DNA of 23,145 nt from assembly GCA_005223375.1 (NCBI GenBank), contig RXOD01004384.1, forward strand, positions 1-23,145. Direction: 5' to 3'. This document shows positions 1 to 8,948 of this stretch, in pieces. The DNA comes from Amoebophrya sp. AT5.2 (lineage: Eukaryota; Sar; Dinophyceae; Syndiniales; Amoebophryaceae). Under the pieces are notes generated by a model that saw only the letters and a program-made list of their open reading frames with translations, was not told where the DNA came from and did not search any database. Position 1 is the stretch's first letter. Each line of letters starts with the position of its first letter. Position numbers and translations under genes: made by a program.

Positions 1-126
1 GGCCTTGTTGGTGGTGGTGGTGTCCCCGACAGCGACGACGTCGGTGGCGGTGGTGGTCGTCGCGGCGGCCTTCTTCATCGCCATCTTGGCCGAAGCCATC
101 TTCATCGACTTCTCGAAGAAACTCAT
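1..126 (-). CDS. N-terminus of an unknown protein (partial, runs off the window)
   Basis: The minus strand is open from an ATG at 126 to the window edge, giving 42 codons that begin MSFFEKSMKMASAKMAMKKA and continue into a Thr/Ala-rich stretch ending in TTTTNKA. The ATG has A at -3, which fits a eukaryotic start. The first 20 residues are rich in Lys and Met and could form an amphipathic helix; no signal peptide is obvious. The function is not recognisable from so little sequence. The strand agrees with all other genes in the window. The remainder of the gene lies to the left of position 1. Confidence 0.45.
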   Translation of the reverse strand, partial: MSFFEKSMKMASAKMAMKKAAATTTTATDVVAVGDTTTTNKA

Positions 127-869
127 CGTGGAGGTTTGGACGTTCGTGACCGAAGTCGTTAGTTGAGTAGAAGGGGGTGGTAGAGTTTATCCCAGGGGGA
201 GTTTACTCGCGGCTAGAGGGGTTCAGTTTGGATTCGGGGTTTTGGTTCTGCGCTCACTGGTACGACTTCGAAACTTCGTGAAGAGCTGTGTCGTAGTAGG
301 TGAAGACCCAGCTGAGATTTAGAATTAGAAGTTCCAAAGCTAGAAATCAATACTCAGCGAATACATAGTACTTAAATCATAGTGAAAGAGGAAGACTTCT
401 ACCAGTGAGTAGGTACGTCAGTCGTTGCCAAGGAAGTCAGTTTAGAAAGTCAACAAGCAAGCAGCTCTGTTGCAAACTACGCTGACGCACGAAAAAAAAA
501 CGTCTTCAAGCACGACCCAATTCCAAAAAAAAACGCACTCGGACAAGAACGCACAAGCCAAGCAAGCTTCATACAAAAAAAAGGCTGACGCGTATCCATC
601 TGCAGGTGATACCAGCAACAAGCAATGAGAGAGTGGACGCATCGGACAGACGAGCTCACTTCATCTTCAAAAAACAGACCGGAACACTCGGGCCGTCTAT
701 CCGACGACAACACGATCGAAAACGCGCGCGCAACGCGAACAAGGTTCGCCGAGTGTGGGCGTGGCCCTGAAAAACCTAAGTACCGCAAAACTCGCTTGCT
801 CTTGCTGTGTGCAAGTCTGGTGCTTCTTTAGATTTTCTTTCCCTATCGTTGTGCCGGCATTGAATTAGA
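127..869. other. Gene-free stretch with three A-tracts
   Basis: I see no convincing coding sequence on either strand. The notable content is three A-tracts of 9, 9 and 8 A at 492-500, 525-533 and 575-582, and the octamer GCTGACGC at 481-488 and again at 584-591, so the A-tracts sit between two copies of it. On the minus strand this region would hold the 5' region of the gene starting at 126. Confidence 0.4.
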
Positions 870-880
870 AGTCGTATACA

Positions 881-1008
881 TGAGACTCGGCGCAAAAAAT
901 ATTGTACATGAGACCCGGCGCCAAAACGTATTGTACGTGAGACCCTATCTTTCTCGGCAAAAAGCGTATTGCTCATGAGACCCGCCAAACTATATGCACA
1001 TGAGACCC
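881..1008. repeat. Degenerate tandem repeat with TGAGAC core, five units
   Basis: The core TGAGAC(C/T)C occurs at 881, 909, 938, 976 and 1001, so the spacing is 28, 29, 38 and 25 bp. Most units read roughly TATTGTACATGAGACCCGG followed by a C/A-rich tail; the third unit carries an extra stretch of about 9 bp. A decayed copy may follow near 1027. No coding frame crosses it convincingly. Confidence 0.75.
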
Positions 1009-1194
1009 TGGCGAAACAGAGCCGCGTGTATGAGTCAGTCTATGCGTAAGACTATCACATCTCGTGCAAGTAGGTGTTGGCGTATGCTTACTCTTACTCG
1101 CGTATGTGCTTCCCCTTCCGGATGGTGCTACCAAAGACGTTGATGCATCAGTTGCAATTCTCGCGGTCGCGCGGCACGAAGAGCGAACGAATGT

Positions 1195-1500
1195 GCGAAA
1201 ACCATACATCGAAAGTGCGAAAACCATACGTCGAAAGTGCGAAAACCATACATCGAAACCATACATCGACGTGTATGGTTTGTGTCCATACATGGTATGG
1301 ATAAAAACCATACATGTGACGCAAAGCGTGGCTTTGGTATGGTTAATAACCATACCATGTCCATACAGGAACCATACATGCAGCGGTATGGTTTTCATGT
1401 ATGGTTTTCGCACTTTCGATGTATGGTTTTGCTGGCGACTGAATGAATGGCTGGGTGTATGGATGTATGGTTCGTGCGTGGTTCATGTATGGTTTTGCTG
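1195..1500. repeat. Dense CCATAC/GTATGG inverted-repeat cluster
   Basis: About 18 copies of CCATAC lie within about 300 bp, roughly half in each orientation. The left side is mostly AACCATACATCG and the right side mostly ATGTATGGTTTT. The segment 1195-1229 is the reverse complement of 1399-1432 apart from one base near the end, so the block can fold into a long stem. A 21-bp near-palindrome with 10-bp arms (GGTATGGTTA and TAACCATACC) sits near the centre at about 1334-1354. The several open frames here are by-products of the repeat and are not called. Confidence 0.85.
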
Positions 1501-1586
1501 CTGGATGGTTGTGCCAGTAAAAGACTTAGAGTTTTATGCTGTCGATATTAACTCTCACTCACGTGCGCCCACCAATCTGCTTTTGC

Positions 1587-3440
1587 TTACTCCTCCTTCC
1601 GCTTCTTCCGAGCCGGCCGCTCGGGTTCTTGTACCGCTGTACGCCAATCCGTAGTCACCAGTCGCGCCATGAAGCCTCTATTCAAGAGCTTCAGCGTAGC
1701 AAACGCGCTCGCCTGCTTCCCGTGCAAATCCGCAGCCGGAGGAATGATCGGGTCTGAGGTCGAGTCCCCTTCAATCGCGACGATGTACGGACGCAGTTGG
1801 TTCATCACAAAATCGATGCGGTGCTGCAGCAGAAGTTGCCCGTCTACCAAGTTCTCCTCTCCAATCCAGTACTTGTTCGCTCTCACGCCGCGTCCCATCG
1901 TAATGCTCAGCAGCAAGCTGGTTCGTTTGGCCCACAAGTGCCCCAAACTCGTGGCAGTCTGTGGCGAATCTGTTCGAGGGTCGAGCTTGAAGGTGCGAAC
2001 GCCGCGCGCGCTGCCAGTAGCGAAGAGCGACGGCATGTCCTTCGCGCGCAGAACCAGTTGAAGCTGGTTCCGAAGTGTTTGATCAATGCGCTGCACCTTG
2101 ATCCACGAAGCAGCACCGACAGACACCCCGAAACCCGGAACCTTGAATCGGTCGCGGTGTTCCTCACGCAAATCACGAAGCATCCGCTTCCGCTCTGCCT
2201 CGGAAAGAACCATGTAGATCGAGTTTGCGTTCGGTTTGCGCTCCACCGCCTTCTTCTCATCCGGCGCCAGTGGTGCCTCTGAATCCGTCTCCTCCTGCTC
2301 CTCCTGCGGAACGGCCGGCATCCAACGCGTCGACTGCTTTCGGTTAATCGCCGCGCTGCTCGTCCCCTTCGCCTCGTCCGCGTCTTCTTTCGCCTTCTTA
2401 GCTGCTGCTTTTGCAACGGCTGCGGCTGCTCTCTTCTTTCGGCTTTCAAGTTCTTGCTTTTCTCGTTCATGCTGCGCCCACTGGTAGGCTCGGTAGAAGA
2501 GCGATCCCTTAGCCTTTCTATTTGCCGTCTGCCTCTCGTCGTGTTTTTTCGCGAACTGCTCAATCAGCCGCCAAATCCCTTTTCTCGTCGACGGTGCGGC
2601 TGCGTCGCCGGCGTTCCCCTTCGCAAAGTTCTTTCCAACCGCTTTGCTGCTTCTGTTGCCGCTTCCAGGCACGTTGGCGACGCTGGACCAGATTATCTCC
2701 ATGCGGCCACTTTCGCTCGCAGGACGGGCGGCATGAACCGCTATCGCAGTTCCGTCCAGGCGGCGAAGAAGGTTCCGATCTGCGTGCGACGAAAACACGT
2801 CTGCTGCGTTGTACGATGTTGGAGTGACAACCTCTGCCTTCGACACCGCCTCGAACTGGTCTGCACCGCCGTCCCCCGCCAATAAATCGTCCTCCTCGTC
2901 GTCGACGACGATTTCGCTTTCTTCTATCGTCGCCGCAATGCCGCAGAAACTGAAAGGCTGGCGCTCGATCCAACTAATCGCCACCGCATCTGGAAAGAAC
3001 TTCTTCGCGACAAAGACCGACGCGTGCTGTTGCGGGTTCTGGGGGGCTACTGCCGCTCTGTTCACGACGGAGCTTTCCACCTCCCCGTCGCCGGATGAAG
3101 AAGAGGCAATCGCGTCCGTCACCGGAGCAGCAGCTACTGCCACGGCACTTGAAGACGAGCTGTCATTGCCGCCGGAAGCAGAACCGGAAGACGCCGGCGC
3201 CGCCGCTGCTCGCAACTCCATCTGGCGGTCTGTGAGCTGTGCATTGATCTCCCTGAAGTCCAAAATTATGAAGGCGTCGCGATTCTCCTTCCACCAGTTC
3301 CCGATATCTTCATGCACTGCATCCAGCTCTGCTAATCCCTCCTCCTCCTCTTCTTCCTCCCGTTCCGCGACGTCCATCTGGTTTCCGAAGTACTCGGAAA
3401 GGTCTTTCCAGTTTATCGTGTCCGCGCGGGCGCCCCCCAT
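1587..3440 (-). CDS. Unknown 617-residue protein, acidic N-terminus and Lys/Arg-rich C-terminus
   Basis: This is a single long open frame on the minus strand. The longest frame begins at a GTG (3461), but the first ATG is at 3440, giving MGGARADTINWKDL; an in-frame stop lies a short way upstream. Residues 27-36 are an acidic run, residues 80-130 are Ala/Ser-rich low complexity, residues about 323-360 form a Lys/Arg/Glu/Ala-rich helix likely to be a coiled coil, and residues about 405-600 look globular (for example WAKRTSLLLSITMGRG). The C-terminus, PARKKRKEE, resembles a nuclear localisation signal. I do not recognise the family. Clean codon structure over 600 codons supports a real gene. An upstream exon is possible because the frame stays open for a few codons above the ATG. 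Confidence 0.75.
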   Translation of the reverse strand: MGGARADTINWKDLSEYFGNQMDVAEREEEEEEEGLAELDAVHEDIGNWWKENRDAFIILDFREINAQLTDRQMELRAAAAPASSGSASGGNDSSSSSAVAVAAAPVTDAIASSSSGDGEVESSVVNRAAVAPQNPQQHASVFVAKKFFPDAVAISWIERQPFSFCGIAATIEESEIVVDDEEDDLLAGDGGADQFEAVSKAEVVTPTSYNAADVFSSHADRNLLRRLDGTAIAVHAARPASESGRMEIIWSSVANVPGSGNRSSKAVGKNFAKGNAGDAAAPSTRKGIWRLIEQFAKKHDERQTANRKAKGSLFYRAYQWAQHEREKQELESRKKRAAAAVAKAAAKKAKEDADEAKGTSSAAINRKQSTRWMPAVPQEEQEETDSEAPLAPDEKKAVERKPNANSIYMVLSEAERKRMLRDLREEHRDRFKVPGFGVSVGAASWIKVQRIDQTLRNQLQLVLRAKDMPSLFATGSARGVRTFKLDPRTDSPQTATSLGHLWAKRTSLLLSITMGRGVRANKYWIGEENLVDGQLLLQHRIDFVMNQLRPYIVAIEGDSTSDPIIPPAADLHGKQASAFATLKLLNRGFMARLVTTDWRTAVQEPERPARKKRKEE

Positions 3441-4273
3441 CCACGCCACCAATCGTTCCACGCCCGAGGTTATGCGAGTGAGTTTCGTCGTGCTTGTCCT
3501 TCAAATGAATCAGATCACAACACGGGTCTGGCGCCAAAACTTGATTGGTTTGCTAATAACTCACGAGGCCAGCTAGTTGCGTCATCACAAAGCTGCCTCA
3601 TCAAGGTCAACCATTGAAAAATCTAAAAAGAAGGCTCGGGGCGTTGGGCGCCGGTAACGGACCAAGTGGGGCGACGCGATCGGCTCGAAGGTGCTGAGGC
3701 GAAGCGCCGCGAGAGGAGGGCCCGCCTCCACCTCACGGCCGTATTAGACAGCCTCCTACGCGGGCGCGACACATCGGGCCGGCGCTCGCAGGGAAAACTA
3801 CGACAGGACCACGAGGCAGCCAGAAAGCTCTGTGCTGCTTCTCATGGAGCTTGCTTTGGAGCTTCCTTGACCTCGAGGGTCTTGAAAGCACAAGCTTTGA
3901 GCCCAGGGACGATGTTACCGGTGGGGGATAGCTCGCCCATGGGGGATAGCGCCTTTGTCCTCCCCCCCATGGATATGGCCCCCACGGGCAATATTATTTA
4001 GGGCGCAGCCATGCATAGACCCTAATCACCTCGCGCAGCGCCTCCCGGAGAGTCCTCTGCGTCTGTCCGGAGGCCGATCGCGATCATGCGGCCGCAAGTG
4101 GTTGGGCCGCCCCAAGCTCACAGCAGCTCGTGGTCGGCAGTCTCCTCGCCGCCTGCTCATATGCCCTCGTGGCGATTTTGCTACGGAATCAGAATGGCCT
4201 AGAAAGTATGAGGAAGTGCACAGCTGTGCCCGACCACTGCCGAGTTGTTGTCGACCTTTACACGATTTGACTG
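3441..4273. other. Intergenic region with small GGGGGATAGC repeat and hairpin
   Basis: No gene is supported. Around 3923-3975 the decamer GGGGGATAGC occurs twice, and a 9-bp inverted repeat (CCATGGGGG and CCCCCATGG) surrounds a short T/C-rich loop. One GTG-initiated plus-strand frame (3666-4001) has no family resemblance and no ATG near its start, so I do not call it. Confidence 0.35.
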
Positions 4274-5766
4274 CTAAGGCCTTATGTAAAAACGCGGCGA
4301 GCAGCTTGTGCCGCGCCTCGACTTCCTTTGTGCTCGATTCTCAAGGACAAGAACGATACTGATCTGAATAGCGGTCGGGTCTTTGTAGAGTCGCATGATT
4401 TTTTCTGGCCGCCATTCCGTGCCCGGTACGGTCGTCGCGCTTGTAATATCGCGGATCTCTTGGATTACTGTTGCTTTGCAGTATGGTGCCGCTGCCCCGG
4501 CATCCACTGCGCCTGCAGAAGACGAGGAAGGAGTCGCCAGAAAACCGCGACTCTGAACCGCTTTTCTTCCACCGCCAGCCCTGCCGATGTTGTTACTGAA
4601 CCGCTGAAGTGTCCGCCCCTTCAAGCCATCCCAGAACTGCAGGGCGGTTGTAGCCCTCCGTCTTCGCTCGTTGAACTGTCGCAATTTCCGCTCGCGCCAC
4701 GTCCTCATGAGCTGTTCGCGTCGCGCCTCACGCTGCTGACCCGTATGCTGCTCCTTCGCCGCCTCCGCACGGTAAAACTGTTCGTAAGCCCTGTCGACTG
4801 TGTCGCCAGGCTTGATCTTGTTGTCCTTCTGCAGAAGGTTATACCAGTTCGCGGGCCGCTTGGGCGGCGGCTGGGGAGGGAGGGCGTCCTCGCAGTCCGA
4901 GTCGTCACTCGTTCCGTAGTCCAAGTATTCGGCGGCATGGCGACGCTGCACGCGGAAGCTCTGTTTGTTTTCTTTCGCGTCGATGTGGCACATGCCTCGG
5001 TGTGCCGAACGAAGCTCCTGGTGGTGTTTGCGTTCGATTATTAATGCGACCCGCATCGCCTGCGTGATATTTATTGATGCTCTACGTCCTGCGCGATAAG
5101 GTTGAACAAAAATCGAAAAGCAGCAAGTTAGTAGAAGCATCAGTATGCGATCGCCAATATATAAGAAAGCGCCTGCTGTTTGGACTTTAGGTTTGCTATC
5201 TTCACCTCCACGCCCGCTTGGTGACGAGGGGAAACCTGCATGACGCCGCTTAACATGTCGAAAACAGACAGCAACTCTTCGTCGCTTTTCCCCCGCAAGC
5301 TCTTTCGCCAGCTCGCAACACAGACGTCGCCGGGCGTGTTGCCGCAGTGTTTTGCGTCTTTGTTTATGAACTTCCTTGCAAGCGCGACGGGAGAAGGGAT
5401 GTTCCCAGGACGGCACGCGGCTGGCAATCCATCTCGATGCAGGCGACGGCTCTCGCGGTACTTCTCCATGATTTGCTCTTGTACGTCTCGCGTGCCGCTC
5501 GAGATTCGGTAGCAGAAGCTGGCGAACGCTGTTGTGAGCGCGTTTCGCGCGGCGTCGCTGAAGATGATTTTCTCGGCGTCCGAGATGCGCGTGCTGTCCA
5601 ACGTCACCACGTTCGCGCTGGGGAGAAAATTCCTTAACACCTTCTCCCGCGCTTGATTAAATTCCTTCTCTGCTTTCTCGCGCAGATTCTCATTCTGCAT
5701 GTGCACGGGCTTCGCTTCGAGAAATTCCGCACTGAGCGCGTCGAGAGGCTGTACCGTCATCGCCAT
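4274..5766 (-). CDS. Unknown two-exon gene, about 459 residues after splicing
   Basis: Exon 1 runs 5766 to 5173 from an ATG with G at +4 (MAMTVQPLDALSAEFLEAKP) and is strongly helical. Exon 2 runs 5059 to 4274. Removing 5172-5060 joins the two frames in phase as KSKQQ-AMRVALIIERKHH, extending one continuous helix-like stretch. Exon 2 holds an acidic segment (DYGTSDDSDCEDALP), a Pro-rich turn (PPQPPPKRPANWY) and an Arg-rich helix (about REARREQLMRTWRERKLRQF), then a basic tail. The family is not recognised. The last 40 or so codons are less protein-like, and a further intron there is possible. The alternative is two unrelated genes; the in-phase junction and branch-point-like site argue against that. 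Confidence 0.6.
5060..5172 (-). other. Probable 113-nt intron with 7-bp direct repeats and TACTAAC
   Basis: The 7-mer GCAGGCG (minus strand) occurs at 5170-5176 and 5057-5063, exactly 113 nt apart, and lies in the same codon phase in the two flanking frames. Splicing within the repeat gives CAG|GC...AG|GCG, a GC-AG intron. Inside it, minus-strand TACTAAC at 5133-5127 is a perfect branch-point-type consensus, followed by a T-rich tract. A GT-AG alternative uses the donor GAG|GTGAAG at 5205 with the same acceptor and is also in frame (146 nt). Confidence 0.65.
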
Positions 5767-5988
5767 CCCAGGCGTCGGTTACAACGGGAGGGCAAGCCAT
5801 TGGCGTTGATTTATGGATACGTCAAAAGTAAATCGAGGGCGACTCGTCAATCGAGCTTCCAGAGGAAGACCACGCCTCTAGCTAATTGTCACTACAAGTA
5901 CTTACAACTGTCTTCTACTGGCACCACAAAGAAAGCAAAGAAGAAACCGCCCACAAGAACCTAGCTGCCACTCATCGAAAGCCAAGTC

Positions 5989-6420
5989 CTACGACGCACG
6001 CCGACGGAGCTTGCCAACGACCATACCATTTACCTGAAAGAGCCTGCGCGAATCAGCTACAGCTTGCGCCCCCCCATAGTTCGTTAGTTGGAAGCTCTCC
6101 TGTCTGTCCGCCCCCTCGATGCAGGCCGCATACTCTTCCGGCGTCATATTCCACGGCTTCGACTTGGCAAAGAGCATGTCGAAAAACATCAGCGCATCGT
6201 GCAGCGCGACGCGTCGCGCTGCGCTACCATACGTCGACCACCGCTCGTGGCGAGGGGGACGCATGTTCCGGAAAAGTCCATCCCAGCACTTTCTGATCGC
6301 TGCAACCCGGTCGGCGCTCCAGAGAGATTCCGGCACAACGAATTTCATCGTCGACTTCTCCGGGTCCCAGTCTGCATGAGGGTAACAGCCACGGAGCGGC
6401 TCGGTGTCATCTGTTTTCAT
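5989..6420 (-). CDS. Unknown small protein, 143 residues or one exon of it
   Basis: The open frame starts at an ATG at 6420 with A at -3 (MKTDDTEPLRGCYPHADWDP) and ends at 5989. The body is a compact Trp- and Arg-containing helical sequence (for example RVAAIRKCWDGLFRNMRPPR and LHDALMFFDMLFAKSKPW). Near the 3' end the sequence reads CAG|GTAAAT at 6036-6028, an excellent splice donor in phase 0, so the true protein may leave this frame after residue LFQ and continue in a downstream exon; the last 15 codons (ending KLRRRAS) would then be intron. No family is recognised. It lies between two other minus-strand genes. Confidence 0.6.
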   Translation of the reverse strand: MKTDDTEPLRGCYPHADWDPEKSTMKFVVPESLWSADRVAAIRKCWDGLFRNMRPPRHERWSTYGSAARRVALHDALMFFDMLFAKSKPWNMTPEEYAACIEGADRQESFQLTNYGGAQAVADSRRLFQVNGMVVGKLRRRAS

Positions 6421-6603
6421 TTTGGCACTCAATTTCAAAAGCTGCTATGAAGCAGAGTCAATATGATTTTATAAGCACCAGAACCAAAACAAAGCTGGCA
6501 TGAAGGTACATTACTTAGCAATGAAGCTCAGTGATCATTCGGAAAGAAGGAGAAATTAAGAGCAAAGTAATAAAACCAACACCAAAACCGAAGCGACGTA
6601 TCA

Positions 6604-7813
6604 CTAGCGCGCACCTGTCATACGCATGTCCTCGACAAAAGTCGCAAAGCGCTGCACCTTCGCCTGGTCTACCTCCTCGTCGGGCACGCAGCAAATCGCG
6701 TCCTCGAGCTGCAAGTCGAGTTCCGCCGCGATGCGAACAATGTCGAGCTTCGCCTGGGTTGCTTGCAAATAGAACTTGCGTTCGAATTTGGCGCGATCAA
6801 TTTGGGCGATTGCCGCAAGCGTCTCGATCATTTGTTTTGCAATCAACGTTGTACCGTGTTGATCACATAAATGATGGAGAGGATAAAACGAGATGTGGGG
6901 GTACTCTCGCTCCATCCGATCGATTAAGCACACCAGCGAAGACATGAGCATTGAGGATTCGGCCCCATCGCCACACATCACGACGAAGACGCGGGTGCCG
7001 GCCGGCAGAACTTTGATGTAGTCCAGCACCGAGTCGGTGACGAATAAGCTGTCCCGCTCCTTCGGCTTCAAGTGTTTGTGAGTGTCCGACATCTTCACAG
7101 CTGTGGGCGTCACGACTTCGACTGTGTGGGTCGGCAAGTTCTTCAAATGCACCCACTCCTCGGGCTTGAGATTCGGAGAGCCGAGCCAGGCGCTCAACAT
7201 TCTCACAAACCATTTCCCACTCTCGTTGACCCTGCGGTCTGTTCCTCGCACTGCGTGCGCGGGTGGTGCCGTCGGCTGCGACCCGCAACGCGACGTCCTG
7301 GCCGGGGCTGGCCCTGAGCGCGTCACGAAGAGCGTTCGGGCTCTCGCAAACCATGAAGTGGCTGAGGAGCTGTTCCGTTTCCCGCTTGGTCGTTTCCGGA
7401 ATCGTGTGGGGAAGGGTGAAAGTATCGTCGAAGAACGCCTGCGCGCACTGATCAATGTTTTTTTTTTGCTGCTCGACGTCGACGGGTGCGCGCGATTCCG
7501 GTTCGTAGCCATGCTGCAGCTGCGGTAGGAGTGGGTTTAATGCTTGAGCGCTTTCGGCCCGCATCTGCGCTTGGCGTTCCTTCTCGAGCTGGTAAGCGGA
7601 CACCATGGGGCGTCCTCCGCCGATAGGCGACGAAGATGGTGACGCGGGCCGCTTCGAGGATGAAGAGGCTGGCGGGAGCGCCGCGCGAGGCGGCCGCGCA
7701 GTCGGTGAAAAGCCAGTCTTGATTGCAGCGTAGGGATTTGCAAGCGTCTTCGCCATCGCCTTCGCCTTCGCCTTGGCCCCAGCGATGGCGTCCCAGATGT
7801 TTTTCGACGCCAT
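6604..7813 (-). CDS. Unknown protein in two frames, transposase-like C-terminal half (tentative)
   Basis: The first frame starts at an ATG at 7813 (MASKNIWDAIAGAKAKAKAM), is Ala/Pro/Ser-rich, then helical, and is good to about 7250. The second frame is +1 relative to it, becomes protein-like by about 7210 (RMLSAWLGSPNLKPEEWVHL) and ends at 6604. A short intron of length 3n+1, or a frameshift, must join them; GT-AG solutions of 61 or 73 nt exist. The C-terminal half contains VFVVMCGDGAESSMLMSSL followed about 20 residues later by HHLCDQHGTTL. That D-G...C-x2-H arrangement reminds me of RNase H-fold transposase-like proteins that are multicopy in dinoflagellates. This resemblance is by eye only and could be wrong; I give no gene name. 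Confidence 0.55.
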
Positions 7814-8948
7814 GATGCGCAGCCAGGCAACAGTCTCAAGCCGCGAGCGAAGAGCGCGGCATCGAGTTGAGGAAGAAGTTGCGGCTAGTTGTCGGAATGA
7901 AATCAATCTACTTAGCGACCCCGTATTGAGTGTGAGTCTGAGTCTGTTTCTGTCTGTGCCTCACGGTTGGAAGAGTGCTACTCTTGCGCATCTATTCACT
8001 GCGTTTGCGAAGTCAAATACTATTCGTGTTATCTGGCTCTGGGGGTAGCCTCACTGCTATCAATGTTTGAAGAGGTCCGTCGAGCTATCAATGATACTAG
8101 GATGTGGGCGCAACCCCAGCCCCAGCCCGATGCGTCGACCGATGGGGGACCCGCGCGAGAAACTCTGAATCTGGGACCAAGCGCGTCCATAACAAGTGAG
8201 TTATCACTGCGCACGATCGCCACGACCAAAAACACGCGCATCATGATTACCGGCGCCGAAAAAAAACGCGAAAACAAATTGAGCGCACTGTCCGAAAACA
8301 AACCACACGCATACATCGCTGGTGCTGCCAAGGTGCGGACAAATCATCAGCATGCACGGAGTCCGAATCTATTGCCATCACGAAGAAAAGACACAATGAA
8401 TAGAAAAAAGAAAAACCGCTTCTGTAGTAACACAGCCCACAAAGAAAAGCGCCAGCGTTCACATCGCCACAACTGTCGACGAACACGTGCTTCACGTTCG
8501 CGGAAGCAGCTTTGGCGCGAGGAAATGAGCAGGGTGAGGCTCAGGAAGTATGCTTTTACCCAGAAGCATGAATCCTCAGAGTTATGAATCGCGACAAGTC
8601 GCCTACTGTGCAGGCATTGTCTTAGTACACTTTTCTACTGCACCCGTACACGGTAGGAGGTTGAATACTTGTTACTAAAATGCACTTCTATCTACTTCGA
8701 CTGTTTGCGTTTACTCTCGTGCGCGACTGACCTGACCCGCGCCGGTCTTCATCAAGATTTTGCCTGTTCCTACTTTTTGCATTGATTTGCTATGTCTGGC
8801 ACTTTGTTCTTATGTGAGGCAATAAGTCAATAACTACCTAAACGTCTCCGCTTGTTTCGTCGTACATTAAATTCTTACGCCAGCCGCTGGCGCAGCTCCT
8901 TTGCCGCGGCGGCATTGATTAGTTATGGTTGCCGACGTCGAGTGACCG
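7814..8948. other. Gene-free stretch, no confident content
   Basis: About 1.1 kb separates two minus-strand genes. The only long frame is plus-strand 7967-8587. It encodes a Lys/Arg/Ser-rich sequence with no domain-like segment and would be the only plus-strand gene in the window, so I do not call it. No repeat or RNA gene was recognised. The 5' flank of the 7813 gene lies at the left end and the 3' flank of the 8949 gene at the right end. Confidence 0.3.

Noticed and set aside
625..831. Plus-strand frame of 68 codons
   Set aside because: Composition looks random, no motif, and it would oppose every other gene.
973..1654. Several overlapping frames on both strands across the CCATAC cluster
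   Set aside because: They are generated by the repeat (for example recurrent KPY/MYGF peptides) and not by selection for protein.
2883..2915. GTCGTCGACGAC palindrome
   Set aside because: It is explained by a run of Asp/Glu codons in the 617-residue protein.
3666..4001. Plus-strand GTG-initiated frame, Arg-rich
   Set aside because: No ATG near its start, no family resemblance, contains the GGGGGATAGC repeat.
8247..8495. Minus-strand frame of 82 codons with Cys and Phe
   Set aside because: Starts at GTG, no ATG in context, no recognisable feature.
7967..8587. Plus-strand frame of 206 codons, Lys/Arg/Ser-rich
   Set aside because: No domain-like segment and opposite orientation to all supported genes; length alone is weak evidence.
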